Of a stretch of DNA of 60,000 nt, positions 25,201-33,377 are shown in pieces. Where the stretch lies: the NCBI RefSeq assembly GCF_964355755.1, contig NC_092679.1:18778932-18838931 (forward strand). The letters run 5' to 3'. This stretch comes from Antedon mediterranea (lineage: Eukaryota; Echinodermata; Crinoidea; Comatulida; Antedonidae). The notes under the pieces are model-generated. The model made no database searches and was not told where the DNA came from. It saw only the letters and a program-made list of their open reading frames with translations. Made by a program: the position numbers and the translations under genes. The stretch's first letter is position 1. Each line of letters begins with the position of its first letter.

Positions 25201-28200
25201 TTATTTATTTGGTGGATGTTTGTAAATAATATAACACACATAATTTTAACACCTTCCTATTGGGGCAGTACAAACCATAAGTTTACCTTTTTCTCTTGCA
25301 TGGTATATTCTTCTCCGCAGTTGATGCATGTAATGACACGAAATTGACAGTCAATTTTTAAATGGTTCATATAATCTTGTCTGGCCATTCTCGCAGTACA
25401 ACCCCTCTCCTTGTGCATACAGTCTATCATTTGAAACGCACATACTTCGAGATGAGACTTTAATTCTTTTAGTTTGAACTCAGATTCACAGCCACTTGGT
25501 TGGTTAGTACAAAAGATTATCATGTTTTCAATTTTTTTACGAGCAAAATGATCTGGATTCATTTCATTTATGTCGATTTCTTCTTCCTTGCAGTTTGGGC
25601 ATTGAAAGATCGGGCCATCTGCCTGCCTAAATATTAAAAAATATATATAACATTTTTTTTAATTAGATTTTTAATTTCTCTGTTCACTTAAATGGAATAT
25701 TTATTCTTTCAAGTGTTAGATAAGAATGTTAACAAACTAACAATCAATTAAACATGGGAGCACTGACATAATGTTAATAGTCTGTCAAAAATAGATATCA
25801 CAAGTGGTATTGAGGGAGGCGGGGGATTCCCCTAATGTTCGATGGAACAAGTGGTATTCAGGGAGGCGGGGGATGTCCCTAATGTTCGATGGAACAAGTG
25901 GTATTCAGGGAGGCAGGGGATTCCCCTAATGTTCGATGGAACAAGTGGTATTCAGGGAGGCCCCCAATGTTCGATGGAAAGAGTGGTATTCAGGGAGGCG
26001 GGGGATGCCCCTAATGTTCGATGGAAAGAGTGGTATTCAGGGAGGGGGCGGGGGATGCCCCTAATGTTCGATGGATGTGGATTTATATTGTAATCACAGG
26101 TATTATTTAGGTATACATTTACACCTCCCTCACTCACTGTAGGTATTTTATAATTGAAGGTTTGTTTTTTTACATTTTTTGTAGTTTATTGTTGTTGTGT
26201 AAGTTTGTGTTTTTCTTAAGGTAAGTTTAAACAGTATGATGAGGAGTATGAACATTCCACACATTGATCTTTCCTATAAACTGTTTATCGGTTTCAAATA
26301 TTACTTTGAATGGGAAACTTTAATACAATAGGCACATTGTATTGACTACAATCATGGCCATTACGCAATGGTAGAATTCTGCAGACTGTATGGTCGTTAA
26401 AATATCATGTTACACATTAATTTATGTCAGACACTTAAAAGGTCAAGGTAAAGTTATTTAACTTTTTATATAGGAACTTAAATATGTAAATGAATTAAAT
26501 GTTTCTCATAAGAATAGTTTTCCCTTTGTGATTGATGTCTATTCAAAAGTACATTGTAATTATATGTCAGTAAATTATGATAGAATTTCTGAAGTGGCTA
26601 GCCGGACATGATATACTTGTTAACAAGCAACCTTTTATAATATTTTTAAAACTTGCTTTCACTTCAATTTAAAGGAAATAATCTGTTGACATCTCAACAT
26701 TAAATATAACATCATTTACCTGGTGGAGCTCAAACAGAGTGTACTGAAGATTTGTGAGTATTGGTAATTTTTAAATACTAATTTGTTTTTTTAAAACATC
26801 TTAACAACAGCTTGGTTAATGTCTAGACAGACTGATGACAAACCTCTATATCTCAACAAATACACTCTTGTATATACCAGCTTGTAATTAATAATTAATA
26901 TTTTTCATTCACATTGTTGGAAGGTATGCCGCATGAATGAATATGGCTGATATTTGTAAAATAATTTGTTGTTAATTAAATTTTCAATATAGTGTTTACT
27001 GTTAATATTTATAGAGTATCACAGTGCTGACGTCACGACAGTGGGTGGCGCTGCGTGGTTGCTAGCGCAGCCAAAAATGCGTTCAACCTGCCTGAGTGAC
27101 TCAAAGGTCACCAATGGTTTGGAATAGGCTTATTGAAGTAGTCATTTTAAAACATAATAATTTTCAATAAAAACAAACTAAAATTTCAAAAGATCACTAA
27201 ATATTTTGTTTTTAATAATCTATTTATTCTTCAACTACAGTTTAAGTTAAAAAAAATCAAGCTAAGATACATAATTTGATAGAAATACAGATCTTTACAG
27301 TTCATCAACATAGTAGCATTGAACACATTTTTTGGTTGGCTAGCAACCATGCAGCGCTCTCTATCGTTGAGACGTCACACCGTGATACTCTATGCATGAT
27401 AATATTTACAGTTAATACAGTACTATGATTTTTCTTTTACGTTTATCGATAGTAAGTTTCATATTTTTATTATCTCTATATTTTCTTTATTGAATATCAA
27501 TTTTCACATTTTTTGTGTATACAGTATAACTTTTACTAACTTTTTAAATAATTGGTTATCCGCAACTTAGTTGCGGATAAAACTTGTGATTGTAAATATC
27601 TTTTTTTTTCATCTTTATTCTTCTCTCTTTCCCGGATTTTTGTTGCAGCTATACCTCAAATGTTTGTAGACATAACTTTGTCATAATATTGACCTGTAGC
27701 TATAGATGTGCAGGAAACTTCGTTATATGACGTTAGAGTCGCGCAGCGCAAGTTACGCACGATTTTATGAATTTCAATGATTGATCATAGATTATAAACC
27801 AAAAGTCATTTTGTATTGACACTTGGTGAATATTTAAGTCATATAAAGGGCAAACTTTCTATGGATTAAAAATGGCATGTTTCACAAGAAGTTACGCGCG
27901 CACGCGCATTTCAAATTTTAGAATGTACAAAATTAATTTCTAATCAACTTTCTACGCTGATCATGACATTTTGTCAAAAATTCCCAGGCGCGCGAACAAT
28001 TTTACGTGCCAGATGCACACGGAGCATGAAAATCATGTGTTTTTCTCTTGAATTATGATTTTACAGTCTTCCCTAGTCATTTAAAAAAGATTGACATCAT
28101 TTCAAATTAAAATGACGTCATATGAACACGTTGATTTAGACCATTTGCGCGTGTTTTAGTTGCAAAAGTGACAAAATATTGTCAAAATTATGCCTATTTT

Positions 28201-30084
28201 AAATCTATTATAGCTCCTCAGAATCATCCATGACCCCCAATTTTTTTATTTTAATATGTAAGCAGATATGTTGTAGATATGAATTTATGCAGAATCTTTA
28301 CCCCTCAGATGTTATGACATCATCGTATGGCCACACAAATGTAAAATATAGGATTTTTTACTCTTTTGTTATTGCTCATCACATTAAATAGAGCGCATCT
28401 CGATTATACATATTCCATTTCCCCCGATACTTTAATACTATCTTTCGCATGAGTTAAAAATATTTTAATTTTTATGACGCCATCATGTCTAAAAATGTAA
28501 ATAACGTGGGTCACCTATTTTCATCTTTACAGTAAATTTCAATCTGTTATTGCTTGTCAGAATAAAAAGTGATAATCATGATTAAAACGTTTTTTGGAAG
28601 CTATTGGATTGTTGTAGATACATTTTCATGTGAATATTTTGCCAATCAGATGTTGTGACATCATCATATAGCCAGTTGAATAAAAAAAAGTTGTATTTTC
28701 ATCTTTGCGTCATAGTTCATCACATTTAAAAGAGCGCGCATCTATATTTTACGTATTCAAATTTATTCTACACGTTAATATGTTGTTGCTAAGATAATTT
28801 CCTTTCGAAATTGCTATCTTAGTGTTTCATTTTGATACCGTCGCCATGTTAAAATTTGAATAAATGACGGGTCCCGTAATTTCACCTATTCTGTGTATAC
28901 TGTATATATGACACAAAATAGACAGAATTCAGCACTAACAACATGTCATATTCTTCATTTCAGGTCATAATGCCATAATCTTTTTCTGTGTGTAATATTG
29001 TAATGTATGACGTGCACGTGGCGTTTGTCGCGCGGATAACCCGAACTCGTCAAAGTGACGAGTTCAAATCTAGTCTAAATAATGTGTTACACAACAGTTT
29101 CATATTTTCAATGGCAGTGTGTTTTAATGCCTCATTCTTTAAGATTGACATAAATTTGCCATAATCTTTTTCTGTGTGCAATATTCTAATGTATGACCTG
29201 CACGTGGTGTTTGTCGCGCGGATAACCCAAACTCTTCAAAGTGACAAGTTCAAATCTAGTCTAAACAATGTGTTACACAACAGTTTCATATTTTCAATGG
29301 CAGTGTGTTTTAATGCCTCATTCTTTAAGATTGACATAAATTTGCCATAATCTTTTTCTGTGTGCAATATTCTAATGTATGACCTGCACGTGGTGTTTGT
29401 CGCGCGGATAACCCAAACTCTTCAAAGTGACAAGTTCAAATCTAGTCTAAATAATGTGTTACACAACAGTTTCATATTTTCAATGGCAGTGTGTTTTAAT
29501 GCCTCATTCTTTAAGATTGACATAAATTTGTGTTCCCTGAGTTAAAGTTAGAAACTTCTGATGATGGTATTTGGTGAAAATGTATTATAAATATGAGATT
29601 GGGAGAATGATTACATTTCTGTAGGCAAGTATAGGAGATATTTCTTCATGGGGAAAGGTTGGACAAAAACTGGCATATTGTTCAAATAAATAAATTCTAA
29701 ATTTAGTACTAGTACTCATAGTAAAACCAGTAAACTTTTCATTTGTGACAGTTAATTATTAAGGCCTAGTGCATAGAATCAAGCGTCTTTAGCAGTTTAA
29801 CGATGTCTACTTGAATGCAAGGCAGTCAAATCTGACGCTAACTTTCCCAGTTATCAGTAACACCCCTAGACTTACTCTGCATAGCGCATAATGCAGCCTT
29901 TGCAGAACCGACAACCACATGTTGCTTGTTGAGGCCACCTCAGCGCAAATTTACAAATTCCGCAGAAGAACTCCGCTATAAGAGCAATCTTGAATACCAC
30001 ATTGTAGCCTTCTTTCTCTCCGATAGAAGAAGGTGGTGAGGATGGTGCTGAAGACAGAACAGATACTAGACTGTTCGATGCCAT
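12992..30084 (-). CDS. TRAF3: TRAF3-like TNF receptor-associated factor, complete coding region in 8 exons
   Basis: Join on the minus strand: 30084-29876, 25626-25287, 22189-22112, 19415-19338, 17730-17497, 15775-15559, 14086-13743, 13216-12992; 1725 bp, 574 residues plus stop, close to human TRAF3 (568). All junctions are GT-AG and in phase. Domains: Ser-rich N-terminus; RING (Cys41 to Cys82); TRAF-type zinc fingers (about 95-255); coiled coil (about 255-385); MATH/TRAF-C (about 405-570). The MATH part has [60 protein letters not shown] and NIASGCPLF. It keeps the Arg, Tyr, Asp and Ser residues that grip receptor tails in TRAF2/3, and the pattern resembles TRAF3 more than TRAF2 or TRAF5. TRAF3 trimers act under the plasma membrane as adaptors and ubiquitin-ligase components in TNF-receptor, NF-kB and interferon-type signalling. 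ATG directly abuts an acceptor, so at least one upstream 5' exon exists. An AATAAA candidate lies at 12651-12646 on the minus strand. Confidence 0.9.
13577..13735. mobile_element. Foldback family A, copy 3 (TRAF3 intron)
   Basis: Left end CTACACTATCAAACTAGTTT, right end TAGTGTAGACAGAGATTTA; internal GTGCCCGAATATGGTAGTGA and duplicated ATGGTAGTGATATG blocks. It occupies the intron directly after the donor of exon 7. Confidence 0.85.
13743..14086 (-). CDS. TRAF3: TRAF3-like exon 7: main part of MATH/TRAF-C
   Basis: Acceptor TTATTTGCAG, donor CAAAAG|GTTAGT, 344 bp. It starts by completing Asn386 and runs through the last helical turns ([11 protein letters not shown]) into the beta sandwich. A family A foldback (13577-13735) sits only 8 bp beyond the donor. 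Confidence 0.9.
14215..15365. mobile_element. Foldback element with 210-bp arms and TCTAATAGTAACCC end repeats (TRAF3 intron)
   Basis: Inverted arms at about 14447-14657 and 15017-15225 match over nearly all positions, for example TTTGGTAGGTATGGGTATGG and GACGAAATATGATTCATACA on complementary strands. The spacer of about 360 bp contains a duplicated segment with TGACCTTTGACCT at 14742-14754 and 14897-14909. Outside both arms are short direct arrays of CTAATAGTAACCCAC. The short open frames reported across the arms are not genes. No target duplication was resolved. Confidence 0.75.
15559..15775 (-). CDS. TRAF3: TRAF3-like exon 6: coiled coil and Gly-rich linker
   Basis: Acceptor AATCTTTCAG, donor TTAA|GTGAGT (phase 1), 217 bp. 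It encodes [18 protein letters not shown], further heptads, then a VPVGGGGAS linker before the TRAF-C domain. Confidence 0.85.
15935..16203. repeat. Dispersed element C, copy 1 (TRAF3 intron)
   Basis: Matches 22453-22709 over most of its length: TCTCTCCAGCCAGTTCAGG, ATGCTTACCAATCATTTTTT and GGTATAGTCCCAGTATT are shared, with the same order and spacing. Confidence 0.75.
17497..17730 (-). CDS. TRAF3: TRAF3-like exon 5: last finger half and coiled coil
   Basis: Acceptor TTCATACCAG, donor CAG|GTGCCT, 234 bp, phase 0-0. The first 17 residues place His at positions 9 and 17, the same spacing as the His pair after the last Cys pair of human TRAF3, so the finger is completed without a missing exon. 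The rest is heptad-rich coiled coil used for trimerisation. Confidence 0.88.
17868..18102. repeat. Dispersed element B, copy 2 (TRAF3 intron)
   Basis: TATTGTGTCCCAAAAACATG at the left and GGGGGACAATACATCTTTAA at the right, with shared interior blocks including AAATTCAACCAAAAACCCAC and ATTTTTTGCTTTAAATTAG. Confidence 0.75.
18178..18350. repeat. Triplicated ~80-bp repeat
   Basis: Three successive copies of AACAAATTCATTAATTGATA followed by ACAATCAAGTC; the first two continue through TTATTTATCAACTGCC with an A-run. Ends in a CATCAT microsatellite. Confidence 0.85.
19338..19415 (-). CDS. TRAF3: TRAF3-like exon 4: zinc finger
   Basis: Also 78 bp and phase 0-0, residues 210-235. LEEHLKNTC closes one finger and [11 protein letters not shown] opens the last. 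Acceptor TTTTCACAG, donor AAG|GTAAGG. Confidence 0.9.
20192..21610 (-). mobile_element. 5'-truncated non-LTR retrotransposon
   Basis: Contains the C-terminal half of a reverse transcriptase (separate entry) followed by a 3' untranslated stretch of about 500 bp that ends in ATTATCTGAATCTGAATCAG, a short TGAATC repeat of the kind that ends CR1/L2-related elements. The 5' side breaks off inside the RT at about 21610, as is usual for target-primed insertions. Located in a TRAF3 intron in the same orientation as the gene. Confidence 0.8.
20694..21610 (-). pseudogene. Reverse transcriptase fragment (CR1/jockey-like)
   Basis: Translation begins to resemble RT at [13 protein letters not shown] (normally preceded by a PQGS motif, here missing) and then [12 protein letters not shown], the catalytic box with its Asp pair. 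Thumb and C-terminal parts follow: [48 protein letters not shown] and [10 protein letters not shown], ending [12 protein letters not shown] before the stop. The frame is intact for about 300 codons, so the insertion is fairly recent, but with the N-terminal RT and endonuclease missing it cannot act alone. The first 37 codons of the open frame (to about 21610) are unrelated flank. Confidence 0.85.
21777..21935. mobile_element. Foldback family A, copy 4 (TRAF3 intron)
   Basis: Inverted relative to copies 2 and 3: CTCTGTCTACACTATCAAAC at left, AACTAGTTTGATAGTGTAGA at right, interior CATATATGGGCATTATGTCA. Flanked by TATAAAG and CTTTATA. Confidence 0.85.
22112..22189 (-). CDS. TRAF3: TRAF3-like exon 3: zinc finger
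   Basis: A 78-bp phase 0-0 exon, residues 184-209. DHENSC closes the third finger and CPNRCG opens the next. Acceptor TTTCTTAG, donor AAA|GTAAGT, both strong. It is too short to appear as an open frame on its own and was found from the TRAF pattern. Confidence 0.9.
22453..22709. repeat. Dispersed element C, copy 2 (TRAF3 intron)
   Basis: Terminal inverted repeats CCGTATATCCTCCGGTATA and TATACCAGAGGATATACGG enclose the sequence shared with 15935-16203. About 257 bp, non-coding, consistent with a MITE. Confidence 0.8.
23370..25170. repeat. Complex local duplications in TRAF3 intron
   Basis: A block ATTGTCTGAATAATTA...ACAACAACAAAACACTAGGG followed by GTCATGTCAG occurs three times (about 23390, 23580 and 24540). 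A block with ACTGTAGCTTCTTAGATTTG occurs twice near 23720 and 23795. A third set built on GACAGTGACAGGCAATATG and GTGCGTTTAGCCATG appears between 24680 and 25080. Together they make the intron a mosaic of direct repeats. Confidence 0.7.
25287..25626 (-). CDS. TRAF3: TRAF3-like exon 2: RING end and first zinc fingers
   Basis: Acceptor ATATTTAG|G completes Glu70. The exon supplies the last RING pair CPNC (79-82) and then CTNQPSGC...[13 protein letters not shown]...HLKIDC and CINC, that is two complete TRAF fingers and the first half of a third. Ends AAG|GTAAAC in phase 0. 340 bp. Confidence 0.9.
25805..26072. repeat. 47-bp minisatellite, about 6 copies
   Basis: Unit GGAACAAGTGGTATTCAGGG followed by AGGCGGGGGATG and CCCCTAATGTTCGAT; later copies have GGAAAGAG for GGAACAAG and one copy is shortened. 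G-rich on the plus strand. It lies in the TRAF3 intron about 180 bp upstream of exon 2. The repetitive open frame across it is not a gene. Confidence 0.9.
27012..27392. mobile_element. Foldback element ending GAGTATCAC, probable TA target
   Basis: Terminal repeats TAGAGTATCACAGTGCTGAC and GTCACACCGTGATACTCTA, extending inward through GCGCTGC and GGTTGCTAGC to the complementary GCTAGCAACCATGCAGCGC. Arms of about 55 bp with some mismatches, a 270-bp AT-rich centre, and TA on both sides as in mariner-type insertions. Confidence 0.75.
27554..29073 (+). mobile_element. Non-autonomous Helitron2/Helentron-like element
   Basis: The 5' end is a 25-nt palindrome, TTATCCGCAACTTAGTTGCG plus GATAA (27556-27580). 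The same motif reappears inverted near the 3' end as GCGGATAACC (29032-29041). It is followed by a perfect 9-bp hairpin AACTCGTCA-AAG-TGACGAGTT (29044-29064) and then CAAATCTAG. An asymmetric inverted repeat with the hairpin placed outside the 3' copy is the signature described for Helitron2/Helentron ends. No Rep or helicase coding sequence is present in the 1.5 kb. Confidence 0.7.
28971..29529 (+). repeat. 186-bp direct triplication containing the Helentron 3' end
   Basis: Copies start at 28971, 29157 and 29343 with TGCCATAATCTTTTTCTGTG. Each contains the 3' inverted repeat, hairpin and CTAG end, plus about 85 bp of what should be flanking DNA (TTTTCAATGGCAGTGTGTTT). Copies 2 and 3 share substitutions in the hairpin (AACTCTTCA, TGACAAGTT) that copy 1 lacks. 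Confidence 0.9.
29876..30084 (-). CDS. TRAF3: TRAF3-like exon 1 of coding region: N-terminus and first RING half
   Basis: Begins ATG immediately after acceptor TTTTACAG and ends GCA GA|GTAAGT (phase 2). Residues 1-27 are Ser/Pro-rich; the RING begins at Cys41 and includes CGIC, then [10 protein letters not shown]. The fourth zinc ligand, His in TRAF RINGs (CGHRFC), is Cys58 here. Confidence 0.85.
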
Positions 30085-30340
30085 CTGTAAAACATAACAT
30101 TGAAAAAGACATTAGTAATACCCTGTGTGGTAAATGTAAATGCGGGAATAACCTGTGACTTGCAGCCCAACTGAATTGCACCGGTGTGGACGACACACAC
30201 CATAACTTTCTTATCCCCTAAGGGTCCCTTCATGTTGAGTGCTTCTGTTTCGAACAATCTGATAGCGTTAATTCTGCCTGGGTTACAGCATAGAAAGGTT
30301 GCTGTTCCTACTGCCTTTTTAAAGTTATGCAAGATATGTC

Positions 30341-31485
30341 ATTGTGTGGCTACCACATATATTATTAAAATGTTGTCCTATTTAAAGCCTCATATGAACT
30401 CATAAAACGTAGTTGTGCTGAAGAAACAATAATAGTTAATATTCAAACATTACAAAGCATAGTTGTATGTTAAATAATTAAAATCTATAATCAAATGCTA
30501 TTTTACATATTTACTTACATACTTTGAACATAAAATTTTTTAGAGTTCTGTGTGTCGATCCATTATTATAAACAATGGAAAAATCGAATATCATCATTTC
30601 CTGTATTGATATATGATATTGTAACATGATTCATTGGGCACATGAGTATTTTAATCCGCTTATTCGCTTTCCTTTTTACAAAATGATTAAAACAAAAACA
30701 TACATTGTTTCTCTTTCCATTTACTTTTTTTGATATACAGTATAATAATTTTTAAACATTGTTGAACAAACAACAAATTCTTAAGACAGTATATGTATTT
30801 AACGTAAATGAGTTAGTATTTAATCCATTTATTGGATAATTTCCAATTTTGAATAACATCCCTTTGAAATAATCGATCAGTCTACAGAGCGCGCTTAACG
30901 AATGCAGTGAACCACACGCTGGTTTTTTTATCATGTTATTTATGATATAAATAACTTTATTGGATTTTCTCATAAATGGTAGAACATTCTTCCTTTTAAA
31001 ATCTTTTATAAACTGTAAATTTTACCTCTATATAACGAATATGCTTTCTATTTTAAAAGTTATGCCACCTTTCGATGGATTTAAGATCATGGAAAGCTGC
31101 CCTCTTGAAGCATTGAATTTCTAATTTCTATATTTATTGGGAAACACACTTAAAAAGTAACAACAAATTAGCTTTAATAAAGTAAAGCCTCGCCATTATC
31201 ATAGGCTATATCATCAAGGTATAAAAACTATTTTCTGCTGTCATATTTTTTTTCCAGTACAGTCCCATTTTATTTTGTCTTTTAAAATTTAGGCCTAGGC
31301 CTGGCTAGAACAGAGAAGAGTTAGGCCTATTTTTTAACTCAGTTTACCCAAAAAACATACTGAGTGCCTTGCCTATTTTATACTATAAGCCAGTCTAGAC
31401 TACTACTAGCCTAGTCTAGAGGCCCTTTTCCTGGGCACGGCCTAGACCTAGAAGCCTAGCTAGTAGTAGTGTAGCCTGCATGCAA
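30341..31485. other. Upstream region of the TRAF3-like gene
   Basis: Expected to hold the 5' untranslated exon(s) and promoter. I cannot place them. AT-rich with no recognisable coding; TAGGCCTA-rich from about 31290 to 31470. Confidence 0.35.
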
Positions 31486-31599
31486 GGCTTACTAGCGATT
31501 GAAAGACGATCGGGGTCAGACGATCAGGCTTTTTCAAGACGATCGGGTAAAAACGCGTGCGGACGTTAGGGCCCAACTTTGTGGACGGTTCGGACTCAA

Positions 31600-31830
31600 T
31601 GATAAAGACATATCTCATCTACGAATTAGACAAAAGTTCTTTACTCAAAACATATGCAATGTCTGGAACAAATTACCGTCAACCGTCATAGAATCTGACT
31701 CAAATCAACCAGTTCAAGTCAAGGCTGGAAAAACACTTGTCTTTTTGCAAGTTTGCCCCCTATAGTAGACAAGATAATATATAGAAACACGTCGAGGGAC
31801 ACACAAGCTTCGGCTTTATAAGTCTCAACA
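31600..31830 (+). pseudogene. Reverse transcriptase C-terminal fragment, frameshifted
   Basis: LRIRQKFFTQNICNVWNKLP followed by STVIESDS is the last part of a CR1/L2-type RT (the usual form is FF, then WN.LP). One base slip after TCAAAT moves the continuation, QFKSRLEKHLSFCKFAPY, to another frame. The DNA then runs into CAAGTAAATCAAGTAA, a plausible 3' repeat. The remainder of the element is absent. Confidence 0.65.
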
Positions 31831-32186
31831 TCAAGTAAATCAAGTAACATGCCTAAGACGATCGGGTACACGAAAACGAATGGATTTATAATTGTTCATA
31901 AAATAAATTAAGGCCGGCCTTATTAAAGGTGTTCTTTCCACGATTTTGTGATACAATGTAATAAACTAGGCCTAGCCTAGCTAGGCCCTATATATGTACA
32001 TTTCGATATTCATTTATTTGTTTTGCCGAGAACTCAATTATAAACTATAATGGAACGGATTTACAAACGATATACTTGGCTTTCGGGCCCAATGTTAAGA
32101 CTATCGGGCCCAATGTTAATTAAGACTAGGCCTAGAGGCTATCCGATCGGGCCCAACTTTGTGGGACGTTCGGGCCCAACGCCTAA

Positions 32187-32447
32187 AGCCTGGTTTCCAT
32201 TAAAATCGCTACAGCGTTTCCATTAAAATCGCTACACGCGCGGATGTCGCCGACGCAATCGGGAAGGCTAGATTCATCGCAGTCAAATCGGCAAAGTTCA
32301 ACCATGTTCAACTTTGCCGGCGATGAATATTATACGCGTACCAAAGAATATTTAGCGCTCGCGTACTAACCTAGATCCCCGATATATTCTAGCGTTTCCA
32401 CAGAACCGCTACGCTCGGTCGTGTAGCGATTTTATGGAAACCAGGCT
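32187..32447. mobile_element. PIF/Harbinger-type MITE, TAA target duplication
   Basis: Ends AGCCTGGTTTCCATTAAAAT and the complementary ATTTTATGGAAACCAGGCT, continuing inward through CGCTACA; flanked by TAA at 32184-32186 and 32448-32450. 261 bp, CpG-rich, non-coding, inserted inside the GACGATCGGG element and so younger than it. Confidence 0.85.
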
Positions 32448-33095
32448 TAACTAAGACGATCGGGACAAACGTATAAGACGTAGACGACCGGGAACCTAAA
32501 AAATGGGTCCGATCGTCTCTATGATGACCCCGATCGTCTCTATGATGACCCCGATCGTCTCTATATGATGATCCCGATCGTCTTTGTTTGGCCCCCCGAT
32601 CGTCTGTTCACCTTACTACTACTAGGCTAGGCCCACATCTGATCTTTTCAAACACAAAATAGGCCCTTACAGTAAAAATAATTTACCAAAAGTTGTATAT
32701 ATTATATACTTTATTACCTTGGGTAACCCCTCAAAACAAACAATCTCTAGGCCCAATCAACCAACCACACCACCACGCCACACACACTAAACAAAAGATC
32801 TTGTTATAGAGGCCTAACAATCTAATTGCTGAAATGAAACGGGAAGCGAAAAAGAAAAGAGTCGACTACACACTGCATTTTTGTGGCGGCGTATGGGGCG
32901 CATATGCAGCAAAAGTGTCACTCAAAAATACATGTGTACATTTTTATGCGCTAGTTCCGTTTCACACCTGTCTTTTATTTCGACTCCAAATTTGTTAATT
33001 AACTTTTATTAACTTTTTATTCATCGTGAATAGTACCACACCTTAGAATTAGGCTTCACCTCATAAGTACTTTTTACGAATCACAGAAAAAGTAA

Positions 33096-33377
33096 CAAAA
33101 GTATTGTCCTCCAGAAATCAGACTTTGAATAGATTTGTAGTAGTTCGAATAAATAATCACTTCCGTAGAAAAAAAAACCCGGAAAAGTTAATGTTACAGT
33201 TTTCACATATAAAATGGTTAAATTCAACCAAAAACCAATTTGCTGACTGCCAATTTGATCATTTTTTTCCCCGATCCAATTTTTGGTCAAAGTGAAGAAC
33301 TATTAGGGGACATTAAAATGGCATATTTAAAAAAATGTTTAAGAATTATTTTTTCAGGGGGAACAATACATCTTTAA
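33096..33377. repeat. Dispersed element B, copy 3
   Basis: Left GTATTGTCCTCCAGAAATCA, right AGGGGGAACAATACATCTTT, interior AATTCAACCAAAAACCAATT and CCAATTTTTGGTCAAAGTG shared with copy 1. Confidence 0.7.

Larger units (their letters stand above)
31490..32610. mobile_element. Composite element with inverted arrays of GACGATCGGG
   Basis: The motif GACGATCGGG or one-base variants occurs on the plus strand near 31505, 31521, 31538, 31857, 32095 and 32455. It occurs in complementary form (CCCGATCGTC) near 32511, 32531, 32552, 32574 and 32598. GGGCCCAACTTTGTGG recurs near 31569 and 32149. The overall form is a foldback with motif arrays at both ends. Inside are an old retrotransposon fragment and a nested Harbinger-type MITE. 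No transposase is visible. Confidence 0.6.

Noticed and set aside
25842-26093. 83-codon repetitive open frame
   Set aside because: Read-through of the 47-bp minisatellite; unit length is not a multiple of 3 and the peptide changes frame between units.
30145-30341. Possible N-terminal extension exon of the TRAF3-like gene (minus strand)
   Set aside because: Open and in phase, with a usable donor, but it would need a 60-bp intron, far shorter than the others, and the peptide has no TRAF resemblance. Not called as an exon; mentioned in a finding.
31499-31765. 88-codon plus-strand ORF as an independent gene
   Set aside because: Its centre is a reverse transcriptase tail and its start is the GACGATCGGG array, so it is a composite of repeats.
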